From assembly GCF_016545825.1 (NCBI RefSeq), contig NC_052613.1:36901790-36965789 (forward strand): a stretch of DNA of 64,000 nucleotides, written 5' to 3'. The notes beneath the pieces were generated by a model that saw nothing but the letters and a program-made list of their open reading frames with translations, made no database searches and was not told the origin of the DNA. A program made the position numbers and the translations under genes. Below are positions 20,773 through 32,600 of this stretch, in pieces; the first letter of the stretch is position 1, and the number at the start of each line of letters is the position of its first letter. Origin of the DNA: Eucalyptus grandis. Taxonomy: Eukaryota > Streptophyta > Magnoliopsida > Myrtales > Myrtaceae.

Positions 20773-20790
20773 TTTTTTTTTTTGGTAAAG
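20773..20790 (-). mobile_element. Micro-insertion of a LINE 3' end with 18 bp target-site duplication
   Basis: An 18-base insert, poly-T followed by ggtaaag, is flanked by perfect direct repeats of tactagatcaagataatt (20755-20772 and 20791-20808). The sister segment near 25165-25180 has the target once and no insert. The word ggtaaag after the poly-T equals the 3' terminus of the LINE at 29683. This is an extreme 5' truncation product of reverse transcription. Confidence 0.8.
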
Positions 20791-21219
20791 TACTAGATCA
20801 AGATAATTACATTTCAAGAATATCTAAAATTTATGCTGGATCTTACTAATAATTTTCATATAGCTTCTTCACTTTAATTAATTATGTCTATCACATTACT
20901 GGAAGATTAAATTTATGTATATTTTCTATAACTTTCAATTTACAAAAAGAGTTCTAACTTTGTCGTATTTGATACTTGTCATTCTCATCAAATTTGGATT
21001 TGTGAAAATAGTATCATCTCATTTGGTTATTTGTAATATTCTGGGAAAGGCCCATCTGCGTCAGCAGCATTGACACCTAGATTATCGCTGAAAAGTCAAA
21101 CATACTTTTTTTGTAAAAAGAAAAAAAAAATAATGATGGTGATAAATTATGATAAAAGATTTTTAAAAAAGAAAATAAAAAGATGAAGCACCGGGACCAT
21201 CAAAGCTCATCACTCCAGC

Positions 21220-21380
21220 CCGGTCCGACCATGAGAGTAGCCAGACCACTAGCGAAGCTCATCGAGCACCTGGCCCAATTCGCCTCAGCTCATTACATCC
21301 ACAAGAGCAGCCTAGGCCACACCAGGCCCATCAAATTCTAATAAAACCCAGTAAGCCCAATTCGATGAAACCCATAAAGA
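21220..21380 (+). promoter_or_regulatory. GCCCA-rich promoter-like block, copy 1
   Basis: Several GCCCA/GGCCCA motifs (ccagcccggtcc, ctggcccaattcg, caggcccatcaaatt, gtaagcccaattcg). These are the reverse of the TGGGCY site II element bound by TCP factors in promoters of plant housekeeping and organelle-protein genes. A second, better-preserved block lies at 25615-25815. The gene it drove is absent here. Confidence 0.5.
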
Positions 21381-21699
21381 TTTGAATTGAGCCGATCCAC
21401 CTCATCGGAACTGGCCCCCCTCTTCCCCACTATCTTTCTTTCTCTATGTTGGAAACGAACTCGCGCACGTGCACTGGAGAAGCTCAACGAAGGGAAATTT
21501 GCTGCATTACAATGTTTAATCGCCTCTTGTGTCCGTAACCGAGACATTCCCGTTATGAAATTAGCTCATTAACAGTTCATTTGCGTCGATTTCCTCATTG
21601 ACTATGGGATTTACGTTGATGGTTTTTTGCTATATTGGCATTCCCTAAGTTCTTTTGCCTTTCATTAAGAATGAATCTAGGAGCTATGCACTTCGATAC

Positions 21700-22313
21700 T
21701 GTGATGGCCCGAGCGGCAGTGCACGGGGAGGAGGGATGGCGGTGCGTCCGCGCCTCGGTCCCCAGACGTGCGTAAGGAATGAGTCATGGGCCAGTTTATA
21801 ATGGCTTGGGCCCCTCTAACCTGTGTGACGCGTTTTAAAGCCGTGATGACTCATTTTAAAGCCGACGCTAACTGTGTGACACGTTTTAAAGCCGTGAGAA
21901 CTCAGTGTCCAAAGCGGACAATATCACACAGTGGGACTCGGGTCGTTACAAATTGGCTCAGGACTCCCCCCTAAGCGATGTGGAACAAGAGGACCCCTTC
22001 CTTACGCACGTGCAGGGACCAGGCGCGGATGCACCGCCATCCCTCCTCCCCGTGCACCGCCACTCAAGCAGTCACACTAATTTGTAACGACTCGGGCCTC
22101 ACTGTGTGATATTGTCCACTTTGGACACTGAGTCCTCACGGCTTTAAAACGCGTCAACAGATTAGAGGGGCCAAAGCCATTATAAACTGGCCCAGGACTC
22201 CCTCCCTAAGCGATGCAGGACAAGAGGGACCCCTTCCTTGCGCACGTCCGGGGACCGAGGCGCAGACGTACCGCCATCCCTCCTCCTCGCGCACCGTCAC
22301 TCGAGCCGTCACA
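21700..22313. mobile_element. Fold-back element made of three related units, TSD GATAC
   Basis: The element begins tgtgatggcccgag and ends ctcgagccgtcaca, flanked by GATAC at 21695-21699 and 22314-22318. The sister segment at about 26745 is uninterrupted. It consists of a unit running from TGTRACGRCYCG to its inverse. The outer arms (about 21700-21950 and 22080-22313) are inverted copies, and the centre (about 21952-22078) is a further partial unit in the orientation of the right arm. Shared words are acgcgttttaaagccgtga and ccatccctcctcc. No coding capacity. The class is unsettled (MITE, or nested solo repeats of a TRIM-like element). Confidence 0.75.
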
Positions 22314-22990
22314 GATACATTTCTGCCTTGGTTTAAATCTATGTTCAGTGTTCTCGCAACACAAATCCAATTTTGAGTATTGCTAGATTGGGGCAAAAAT
22401 CTCTTGTATGGAATTGGATTAAATCTCATGTGTTTTCATTGAGTCCACATGTTGAATTTGCCGGAATCACTCTTAGATCTACTGCTTGTGTTGTGGGATA
22501 AAATTATAGTTCATTTGCTGATACAATGAGCGGATGAAAGAAGGATGGACTTCTGAAACGAGAACTGATTTGGTGTTTGTCTTGATTCATTTATACAGTA
22601 GGTTCGGGTCCATCGGTTCTCTTCAATATTGACTTCTTGTTGCGGTTTTGTCATTTGAGAGCCTCAACCACAAACCTTTCTATTTAACTCGGACTTGATC
22701 TTTTCCAGCTTACGTTGCATTATGCCTATGTTTAACGTAAAAATAACATTGCAATAAATTGAATGTGGTGATTAAAATTTTGAGCAAGATTTTGATAGTT
22801 ACAAACCTTAAAAGGTTAATATATCTGGAGTCCATTGACGTACAATTTATTGCTCACTTTACAATCTCTTTGTATTATAAGTTTATCATGGGCATTATCT
22901 TTCGAATTTAGATTTTACTCATCGCTTCTTCTTTTTGGCACACGCATAGGTAGCCCTTTATTCAGTAAAGTCAAAAGATAATTCCATCCA

Positions 22991-24879
22991 ATCAAATGAG
23001 TATTGGCATTTAATAAATCCATTTCTCAACAAGAAAATGCTATTCAAGTTCATGATTAGATAATATCTATGAATCACACTTGAAATTTGTCTAGATCAGT
23101 TCAACGACACACCACTTGGGATGGCCATGCAAAGAAGCATGGTTGAACCCGAGATAAGAATAATATGTTAAATCAGAATAATAAATCAAAATATAGAAAA
23201 GCATAATGAACATCATATTACATGATTTGATCAGTATGACCTTGTCCATGGAGAGAGTAACATAAAATTTCATTATTGATCAAGCAATATAGCAAAGGTT
23301 ATAACCATGCTTGAGTCATTCAAAGACTTTCAATTTTTCTTAGTCCCCAATAACTCACATAATATATATATTTTCTTAATGTCAAAAACCTGACACAGTG
23401 TCTAACATGCATAATTCCCTACAAACCATCACTAAATTTACTCAAGATTTTCAAAATAATTAAACACTTAGTAATCAACTCTCTCCTAATATAATTCACA
23501 AACTTATGCACGGCCTTGCATATTGAAGTTGAAGTATATTCACTGAACTTGTACCAAAAAGAACTCCCAAAACAGCCTTCCCTCGAAGTGGAAAATATGA
23601 TCCTTGCAAATTGAGTTGAACTCTTCACTATTCACTGGCAGACAATGACGCGAGCTACTTCATAGGAGCACAAAGAAAGACATGCCATTTGGCAACCGTG
23701 CAAGTGAATAATTCTACTTTAATTTTGGTGTGAAGTTTCTCATGTTCTTCACTTAGGGACAATAATTTTGCAGTTCTAATTAACATGTCACTCTTATCAT
23801 TCCTTTCTCTAACCATTAGCATGCAAGGGGATTGACCAGCTCAATGACTTCAAGTTCGTGAGGCTTGTGGCTCAGGCTTGCCACCTTGAAAATAGTATCC
23901 ACATTCAGTCCAAATTCAGACCGGACGCTTTGTCAATCAGATCTAGAATTAGCATTCTAATGCGCTAGAGTAAGACTAGCTATAGGTACTCTTTTTTTGG
24001 TTGATAGCTATAGGTACTTTCTTATCGTTATTTTGCTTGGTGAAACAAATTTATTGAATTTGAATAAACACATGTAATGACTCGAAGCATTCAACATGAG
24101 TCAAACTCTCCAAAAAAGTACTTAGGTTGTGGTTTTTGGAGTAGGTTTCAACTTTCATCTTAAGTTCTTTACCATCTCACATGAGATTTTGAGTGTCAAA
24201 AACTCTCCTACTTATAATGTTAATATCTCATTGTTGTCAAATCATAGTGGGCGGTGACATTTCCTATTCTACCAAGACCCCCACTTTTTCAAGCTTTCAC
24301 ATCCCAATGATCATTCCCCGCTTCGTTGGATTGGCTAAAGGCCATCCAATCCATCACCAAATCACGAATCTACCGAAAAGAAATCTTGTTAAGATTCAAT
24401 GTGCCAAGACACATTTATTGCCATCTGACAAGGAGCTTACTCAAGCAATGTTACCTGTGAGAGCTACAAAGGCCTTAGTTAAACTATTTATGGTACATTT
24501 AGTTCAGCATTTTCAAACCCAATAGAGAAATACAAAGGCCTTAGCCTAAAGAGATTTGGGGTAATGCAAATTGTATTTAATTAAAAAAAAAAAAAACCTT
24601 TGTAAAGCAACTTTGAGTAAAGTAGTTTTGAATGGTAGCAACAAGAGGCAAAATCAGAAAATTGAATAATTAGTGAGAATAGTTTTAGAAGAAAAAAATA
24701 ATTAACCCTAGTTTCAACATTCCCAAAGTTAGCATTTAGTAGAATGCCACTTCAAAAAGCTTGTCAAACACCCCTAATATTTTCTCAAGGGGTTTTGGAG
24801 GCCGAAAATGCCTTGGGAAAGCTAAACCAAACGCAGCACTATCATGGAAAGAAGAAAAAGGCTTAATCTTGAGGTGACC
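22991..24879. other. AT-rich intergenic DNA
   Basis: No recognised gene. The longest frame (24193-24525, plus strand) starts at a non-ATG codon and has no family resemblance. The only structured feature is the micro-insertion at 23991-24004. Confidence 0.5.
23991..24004 (-). mobile_element. Second LINE-tail micro-insertion with 14 bp duplication
   Basis: Fourteen bases (ctttttttggttga) lie between two perfect copies of tagctataggtact (23977-23990 and 24005-24018). The poly-T followed by ggtt resembles plant LINE 3' ends, and the flanking duplication indicates target-primed reverse transcription. No empty-site sister copy is available here, so a simple local duplication cannot be excluded. 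Confidence 0.6.
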
Positions 24880-25614
24880 ATATTTATTAAGATCCAAGAT
24901 CTTGTAGGTTTTGACTGTCATTGCTTCCTTCAATTACTGCCCAGCAAAATGCCGAAAGAGAGTGAGAATGATGATGACACCAACGATGATGACATACTGA
25001 TGCAATTTAGTATTTAACATCCTTTTAGTCCCCAAGACCACATTTGTTCAACCAGTACAACTACGTAAAAAACTCCCCTAACTTATATGCACAACTACAC
25101 GAGTGAGTATTTGTTTGTGCCCTTTGATTGAGTCCTTTTAAAAGACCCAATTGCATAAATTAAATTTATTAGATCAAGGTATTCACATTTCAAGAATCTC
25201 TAGATCCCACACTAGATCTTATTTAAAAGAAAAAAACGAATTTTCATATAGCTTATACATTTTATTTATTTTTGTCTATCACATTACCCAAAGAATAAAT
25301 CTACGTATGTTTTCTATGTGCCAACTTACGGAGAGAGTTCTAAGTTTCTGGTATTTTGACGCTTGTCAATTTCATCAAATTTGGATTGATAAATATGACA
25401 ACATATAATTTTGATTATTCGTGATATTGTGGAAAAGGTCCAATTGGATCACAATAGTATTAGCATCTGAATTTTCACCAACAAGTCAAACATTCATTTT
25501 TTGTTATAAAAAAAAAACTATTTATAGAAAATAAAATAAAAAAATAAAAAGGAAAACATAATGATGAAAAATAAACAGGAAATAAAATAAAATAAAAAAT
25601 AAAGCATCAGGTCC

Positions 25615-25815
25615 ATCAAAGCCCATCGCTCCAGCCCAGTTTGATCACCTTGTTATAGCCCAACCCGGTCCGACCGCAAGCGTAGCCCAGACCTCAAGTC
25701 AAGCCCATCAAGCACCTGGCCCAATTATACTCAGTCCATCAGATCCACAAAAGAAGCCCAGGCCACACAAGGCCCATAAAATTCTAATAAAACCCATTAA
25801 GCCCAATTCGATGGA
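25615..25815 (+). promoter_or_regulatory. Cluster of GCCCA (site II) motifs, promoter of a lost housekeeping-type gene
   Basis: In about 200 bases the words agcccatcg, agcccag, agcccaacc, agcccagacc, agcccatcaag, ggcccaatt, agcccagg, ggcccataaaa and agcccaattcg occur. Dense TGGGCY elements on the opposite strand are the mark of TCP-regulated promoters of translation, mitochondrial and plastid genes. Directly downstream are a GC-richer leader and two candidate start codons. Confidence 0.6.
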
Positions 25816-25878
25816 ACCCATAAAGATTTGGATCGAGCCCGGTCCTCTCTCAATCTGAACGTTGGAAACGAACTCGAG

Positions 25879-26272
25879 ATGGTCGCGATTCCCTCTCCAG
25901 TCTCCATACACTCGGCCACCTCCAGTCCACTAGTAGCCGCCACTCGTCTCCGATTGCCGACCAACACACGCTCTTTACGTTCGAATCTCAGAGAGCAGAG
26001 CAGGGAGTACAGAGAAGGAATTCTCGTATTGAGTAGCAATTCTCCGTCGATTTTTCCTCTTTGAATCTTTGCCGCCCTCTCTGTCAGTGATCGCAGCCGC
26101 AGGCCACCGCCGAACACCACCAGCATCGCGGCCACTGGAAGTGCTTCGTTCGCCCCTGTTTTCCAGCCAGCGTCTTCGACGTCCTCGGAGATTGTTCGTT
26201 TCTCCTTCCCCAGGTCCGATCATCATCCTCATCGTCTCCGGTGATGGCGGGGCCAGCACCTACACTTTCAAG
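25879..26272 (+). pseudogene. Orphan 5' end of a gene: leader with upstream frame and short first coding exon
   Basis: Two possibilities overlap. An ATG at 25879 opens 61 codons, starting MVAIPSPVSIHSATSSPLVA, a Ser/Thr/Arg-rich sequence like a plastid transit peptide, and stops at 26064. Or the true start is the ATG at 26244 (MAGPAPTLS), whose exon ends at a good donor (AG|GTATAT, 26272/26273). No matching later exon was found before the duplication ends, so the gene is truncated. The product is not recognised. Confidence 0.4.
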
Positions 26273-26886
26273 GTATATTTCTTCATGCTCTGTTTTACCG
26301 AGGTAGAAACCGAGAATTCTTAATTCCATCGCTATGGAAATTGTGACTTTCTGAAGCTATCATGAGAACCTTGAATGTTCCGTGTCGATTGTGTTTTACA
26401 TTGGCTGTGAATCTCTCTCCATTACCGTTTCATTTTGTTCACCGGTCAAGCGCCTGCTACATAGTCGGCGATATTCCTAAGCTCGATCATTTTGGAAGAA
26501 ATAAAAGCCGAGGTCATTCTCCTTTATATTTAGCATTGAGTCGAGAAATTTTGCTATGCTACAATGTTTAATTGCCTAATGTGTTCTTAACTGAGACCTT
26601 CCAGTTCCCAAATTAGCTCATTAACAGGCAATTTCGTCGGTTTCCTCATTGTATATGGATGTGTGTTGATCGTTTTTTGCTGTATAGGCATTCCCCAAGT
26701 TCTGTTGTCTTGCATTAAGAATGATTCTAGGAGCTATGCACTTCGATACGTTTAGTGTTCTCGCGACATAAATTCGATTCCGAGTATTGCTGGATTGGGC
26801 CAAGAATCTATTGTATGGAGCTAAATTGAATCTGATGCGTTTTTGTTGCGTCCACATGTTGAATTTGTTTGAATCACACTTAGATC

Positions 26887-27691
26887 TAGGGGTGTCAACG
26901 GTTCGGTTCGGTTCGGTTTTTTGAAAGACCGAACCGAACCGAACCGTTAAAGAAATCTTCCGAACCAAATACGAATCGAACCGAAAATTTTGGTTCGGTT
27001 CGGTTCGGTTCGGTTTTTCGGTTTTTAGCTTTTGGTTTTTGGTTTTCGGTTTCTGTGTTCTTGGGTACCCAGATGCGTTCAACGCGCCGGAGCTTCAGGT
27101 GTGGAACAACGCTGCCTTAGACAACGGTGAGTCCGAAGACTCCGCCGCCGCCACCGCCATCAAGGCATCTTGGTTGTCCGTCAACCCCGTCTTCGTGAAG
27201 CTCTCCGAATCGCAAAAATCAAAGCTTTCGACACAGAGAGCAGCGAATCTCGCCATGAAACAGCAGACCCAGAAAAGATCAGGACAAATCATTACCTGGG
27301 TCTGCTTCAGAGAGCACGAAGCGAGCTTCATGCAAAGGGAGGTTCCAGTAGCGGACGCCATTGATTCGAATCAAGAAACGAGAAACACGAGCGATACAGA
27401 GAAAAACAAGAACTGGAACCAAAATACGATGTACGCAGAGAGCGAGAGGAAGAGATCTGAGACTCCTGAAGAACGAACCCCGTCCGTCAATGGAGGAGAT
27501 CGGCGAATTGAAAGTCACGAAGGAGAGGAGGACAGATTTTATCGGTTCGTAGTTCGGTTCGGTTTGGTTAACCAATAAAAACCGAACCATAAAAAAAATA
27601 TTGATTTTTAATGAGAACCGAAAACCGAACCGAACCGAAAAATTCATTTTCAATTTTTCGGTTCGGTTCGGTTCGGTTCTTGACGCCCCTA
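26887..27691. mobile_element. hAT-like non-autonomous element with 8 bp TSD
   Basis: Perfect 8 bp target-site duplication CTTAGATC at 26879-26886 and 27692-27699. The ends are inverted: the left begins TAGGGGTGTCAACGG and the right ends TTGACGCCCCTA. The subterminal zones are arrays of ggttcggttcggttcgg and its complement. An 8 bp TSD with TAGGGGTGTCAA-type termini is the signature of plant hAT elements. No transposase is present. The interior carries a coding-like segment of different composition, listed separately. Confidence 0.9.
27062..27540 (+). pseudogene. Coding-like gene fragment carried inside the hAT-like element
   Basis: An open frame reading YPDAFNAPELQVWNNAALDN, GESEDSAAATAIKASW, PVFVKLSESQKSKLSTQ, and later hydrophilic sequence rich in Arg, Glu and Asn. 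The composition differs sharply from the CCGAA subterminal repeats on each side and looks like an exon rather than transposon filler. There is no natural start codon inside it (the frame opens in the left subterminal repeat). I do not recognise the parent gene. It resembles transduplicated host sequence in Pack-type elements. Confidence 0.5.
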
Positions 27692-28769
27692 CTTAGATCC
27701 ACTGATCTTGTTGTGGAATTTGCTAATACAATGAACTGATGAAAGAAGGATGGACTTCTGAATTGAGAATGGATCTGGCATTAGTCTTGATTCATTCATA
27801 GGCCACAATCTGCCTTCATTGGTGTTAGTTGAGAATCCTTAAACACACAAGTTCATTAGTTCTCTTTCGATATTGATTTCTTGTTGCGATTTTGCCATTC
27901 GAGAGCCTCAGCCATGAACCTTTTCATTTGACTCAGACTTGATTTTTTCCGACTTACATTGCATCATGCCTATGTTTAACGTAAATATAACATTGCAATA
28001 AATCAAATACGATGATTAAAATTTCGAGTAAGATGTTCGTGGCTACAAGCCTAACAACTTAATATATCCAAGGCTCATTCACATCCAATTTCTCACTTTT
28101 GAATCTCTTTGTATTATAAGTTTATCATGGGTATTATCTTTTAAATTTAGATTTAACTCATGTTTTGCTTTTTTTGCACACCGCACGACATGTGCCCTTT
28201 TTTCAGGAATCAAAGGATGATTCCAGCCATTTGAATGGCCGCTGGCACTTGCTAACTGGCCAATTGAGGGTGTAATAAGTTACCAATCAAAAGAAATAAC
28301 ATTTAATTGACCCAATTCGGACCCAATCCATATCTACCCATTTGACAAACCTGAACCTTGTCCCATGTGCAATGTTATCTTTGGGTATTCAATTTGGTCA
28401 ATGCGATTTCTGAACTATTAGTAGATGTACTTCCTAGACTATATGAAAAATGTTCAATGTTGTCATTCATTAATTCAAATTAACAAAATCTATTGATGTG
28501 GCTTCCAATATGTTATGTTTGAACGGTGACAACAAAAAAAGTGACACATGCTTGGGGGGAGCTGATGATCCGACGGAAGCATGTGATTCGGGCAAGCGAA
28601 GGACTCAGAGTCAAGAGTGCCACAAGCGTCGCTCAATGGGGATGGGGAGAACGTCATGAATTAGAGGTTTTCAGAGCACAATGGGCCAAGGAAATGGCTA
28701 ACATAACCTAGCAGTTCTCGATTTGGAGTTTCATGAGTACTCTAAAATGTTTCTAGCAGTATCGATTTT

Positions 28770-29635
28770 GCAGACGAGCTATGCGGCGAAGTGCAATGTG
28801 GAAAGGGGTCGTGCGTCCTGCTCGCCAGCACTCTATTTGGATTCGAATGCCAGTGCGAAGCGGGTTGGAAGTGGACGCACCTCAACAATGAAGATGATTT
28901 CAAGTTCCTTCCCCGTGTCATCTTAAACTGGGAGCTTACTCTTTTCTAATCACTCTGTGTTCACAAGGTACCAGGAATTGTAACAGCAGATAAACCAAAC
29001 ACTTTGTCTTAAAGCAAGAAATCATTTGACTGGTTCTCTGCAGTAGAAGGGGAAAAAAGTGTAACTCGCCAATTTTTTGCTCGAGTTATATGGCGAAATA
29101 CATGGATGATGCGGCTCTGAGAAGATCAAAGAAAAATCTAATCCCCAAATGTGAAGCTCGATAGTTTCATATGCAGACTCTGCCCATTAACTCACATAAA
29201 CTTCAAACTTTCAGAGCCATATGTTTGAGGTTCGTATGAATTGTGGTGCCGACATAAGATTAAGTTGCAAATCTTCTCTTTGCGCAGGTTCTGTTGAGTA
29301 CTACTGCATTCCCGCGCCTCCCCCAGTCCCATCCGTTTCATACAACACATCCTTCTTCGATTGTAAATCATCTTCACTTCGCAACTTACGAGCACACTTG
29401 CCGGTTACATGATTCTCATGAATGTCAGTGTCTCCCGATACTTCAGTGATTGTAAGATATAAATTCAAAGACTCAAGATTGCAATATATACAAATTCCCG
29501 ATTTTTCCACTCACACATGCTTTCCTTTAATATGTCTCGTGATGGGTTTTTCGAATGCGCACTCAGTAACGACCATGGAAAGTTTGGAAAATAAAAGTTT
29601 TCAATTTGTCTACCACAAGATCAGACGGCAGAAGT
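28770..29635 (+). pseudogene. EGF-like domain protein gene fragment (copy 2, without the 74 bp duplication)
   Basis: The best-preserved first domain of the four copies: DELCGEVQCGKGSC, then FGFECQCEAGWKWTHLNNED and FKFLPR. The Cys expected after FLP is Arg, and the second expected Cys is Trp. After a caggt acceptor at about 29288 come EYYCIPAPPPVPSVSYNTSF and a truncated second domain: the CYW...CGEG.C segment is deleted. A last-exon remnant lies near 29545-29635. The neighbouring PHT1 fragment and NLR are missing in this copy. A LINE is inserted about 45 bases after the remnant. Confidence 0.65.
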
Positions 29636-29682
29636 TATGGTGAGATTGCAAAGACCTCTCTCTCTCTTGATCTTATCTTTTT

Positions 29683-32600
29683 TTTTTTGGTAAAGGTAAG
29701 TAATATAGATAGACAAGAGAGCCAGGAGGCCATACAAAGAACATCAGGGAAGAGCCGGCACCAAAAACTTGCACTCAGAATGTCAGAGTACCACTCGAGT
29801 GGAAGGGTGCCAACTCGAGCTGCAGAGAAGGAAAAAGGAAACAGAAAAACAGGCAGCTAAAAGAGGCCGACGAACAACGCAGCCAGGGCGAAAGCATGCC
29901 AAAAATAAACGAAGAGGGAGGGCAAAAATACAACCCCACAACACCAGGATACAACCAAATGAAAGCAGCAGCCGGGTGAACTGGAAGCAGCAACAACAGC
30001 GACTAAAAGACCAAGGGTAAGACGAGATAGAGAACCACCCAAACAAGGGGAAGAGGGGCTACCCACGAGCATCATCAATGCAAAGAAAGACATGAACGGA
30101 GACGGCCAAATGATCTCTTCAAAGGGGAGGCCGAAACGCTTACTCAAAGATAGAAGGGTGGATACCCCAACTAAGCCGAAGACGTTTGTTGCGTGGGATA
30201 TCCGGGACCTTGGAGAATGTAAGGGCCTTGTCTTTGACAACTTTGATTAGATGGGCTTTCATGGCCGGGAGGGAGAGCTGTTGGTTGCGGAAGATGATAT
30301 TGTTTCTCTCCTTCCGAGACAAGATAACATAAGGCACCAAAGGAAAACCTAGCCATTGATTGATGGAACCCTGAATCAGATAAATGATTAATAGCCCACA
30401 AAAGGTTCACTTTCCAGGTCTGGTTTCTCCAAGGAAGATTAAACTTCGCTGCCCAAAAGGCCGCAAGGCCGCGAGTAATGGAGCAGCCAAAGAAAAGGTG
30501 ATCGATTGAATCCGGTCTAATTGAACAAAATGCACAAGACACATCCGGGATTCTTCCATGGGTGAGCAACCTCACTCGAGTTGGTAGGCGATTGCAGTAA
30601 TCAGCCATGTGTGAGTTTGATAACGAGGAGGGAGAGAGGGGCTCCAAATAAACTTGTAGCGGTGACTAAATGGCTTCCTCGTCCTCGGGGAGATTCCAAG
30701 CGAAGCTGAAGAGTAGGTTCCGGACGGGTGACCCGGCCAAACCGGTCGATCATTTTCCCCATTAAGGATCGAAAGTGGCTCCTCCCAAGTCGCAATAACA
30801 CCCGCAAATGAGGAAGGGGTGGACAGGGCTGCCAAACCAGTTCTAATTGTAGCAAGACGTGGAATACCGGAGCTATAGATATCACGATTAGAGAAGATCT
30901 TATAGAAAGGGCCACGTGGATGCCAATAGTCGAACCAGAAGGAGGCTGAAGAGCCATTGCCAACATTCCATCTAAACTAAAGCTGGATCAAGTCACGGAG
31001 ACCAAGTAATTTCTTCCAAGCCCATGAACAGGACGTTGGCTTAGGCACTATCCAAAAATTCTTATGCTTTAAGAAGTTTGAGTGGATCCATTTACACCAT
31101 AGGGACTCTTTATCAGTAAAGAGGATCCATAAGTGCTTGATCATTGCCGCCAAGTTACTTACTCGAATGGATCGAATCCCCAACCCACCTTCCTCCTTAG
31201 GTAGGCAAACATCCTCCCAAGCCACCTTAGCCCCACCCGAACTCAAGGTAGGCCCTTTCCAAAGGAATTGTCGAAAGATTTGTTCAATTCGCTTAATAAA
31301 CGAAGAAGGCAATATAAAGACACTCGACCAATACACTGGATGGAGTGGAGGACCGATTTTATCAATTGCAACCTGCCCGCCATGGACAAGAATCGGTTGG
31401 TCCAAGATTGGACTCTCGAGGTGATAGTATTCAACGCAGCACAATCTACTTTCCTAAGTCTAGTAGAAATAATAGGCACACCAAGGTACTTAAACGGAAG
31501 AGATCCTAATTGGAAGCTCGAGGCATTTACTGGGGCATCCGTAAGAGAAGGAGGCCCTCCGAGATAAATATATCACTCTTGCGAAGATTGGGTAATAGGC
31601 CCGACCAATCGGCAAAGAGATGGATCCCATCCATTAAGATTCGCACCAAGGTCAAGCTGGCCTTCGAGAATAATAGGACATCATCCGCAAAGAAGAGATG
31701 GGAGAGCTTAGTGGCTTTGCATCTCCAAAAGTAATCGAAGCTTTGGCTTATTGGATTGGCGGTTAAGGATACCAGTGAATACTTCCATAACGAGAGTGAA
31801 GATGTAAGGAGACATCGGGTCACCCTGACGAATTCCCCTTCCGCTTGAGAAAAAACCATGAAGCTCACCATTTAGGGAGATGGAGAACATGGGTGACCGG
31901 ATACAAGCCATGATGCGGTCAATAAACACACCGGGAAGCCAAAAGCTTTAAGGGTTAGCTCAATGAAATTCCAATCCACCGAGTCAAAAGCTTTAGAAAA
32001 ATCAACCTAACGATGCATTTAGGCCGGCACGGTTCACGATGGAATTCACAGAATAATTCACGGGCTAGCAGGATATTATCGCTAATCCTTCCGCCTTAAC
32101 AAAGGCGTTTTGAGGAGGGCTGATGATAGAAGGAAGAATGGAAGCTAACCCGTTAGCAAGAATCTTGGTGATGCATTTATATATAGTGTTGCAACAGGCT
32201 ATGGGGCGAAAGTCATTTGTCGAGGCATTTGGGATTTTAGGAATCAAGGTGATGATAGTGGCATTAATGTCGAAGGAGTTGGCCCGAGTTGAAGAAATGC
32301 AACCGCCAAAATCACCGAAGGACCAACTATGTCCCACGACCGCTAAAGAAATCTGCGTTGAATCCATCCGGGCGGGGCTTTACCATTTGCAAGGGAGAAC
32401 ATGGTTTCCCGAATCTCATCATCCGTAATGCAGTCGAGAGAGGCTAAGAAAATGAGCATCGCTGATAGTATGATTCAAATGAGCACGAATATCATCAGAC
32501 GAAGGCTTTACAGCAGGGGGGGAAGCCGCCAAAAGGTTACGAAAATGGGAGATAAAGAGTTGCTGAACTTCGGAGGGGTCAAGAGATCTCCATCCATAAT

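Larger units (their letters stand above)
20510..22990. repeat. Segmental duplication Y, copy 1
   Basis: Matches 24880-28260 in direct orientation. Shared landmarks are the cagcaaaatgc/gaaagagag stretch, the GCCCA-rich promoter-like block, the gttggaaacgaactcg junction, the aggagctatgcacttcgata block, and the gaaagaaggatggacttctga block. Compared with copy 2 it lacks the putative first exons (about 25880-26530) and the hAT-like element, but has its own fold-back element at 21700-22313. Confidence 0.8.
24880..28260. repeat. Segmental duplication Y, copy 2
   Basis: Direct-repeat partner of 20510-22990, with more of the 5' gene region kept. It is interrupted by the hAT-like element at 26887-27691. 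The two copies have diverged by many substitutions and indels, so the duplication is older than the one that produced CNL-1 and CNL-3. Confidence 0.8.

Noticed and set aside
24193..24525. A 110-codon frame on the plus strand
   Set aside because: It starts at a non-ATG codon in AT-rich DNA, shows no domain and has no homologue in the duplicated segments.
26900..27030. The ggttcggttcgg array as a satellite or CRISPR-like repeat
   Set aside because: It is the subterminal repeat of the hAT-like element, mirrored at 27540-27680. There are no spacers, and CRISPR is not expected in plant DNA.
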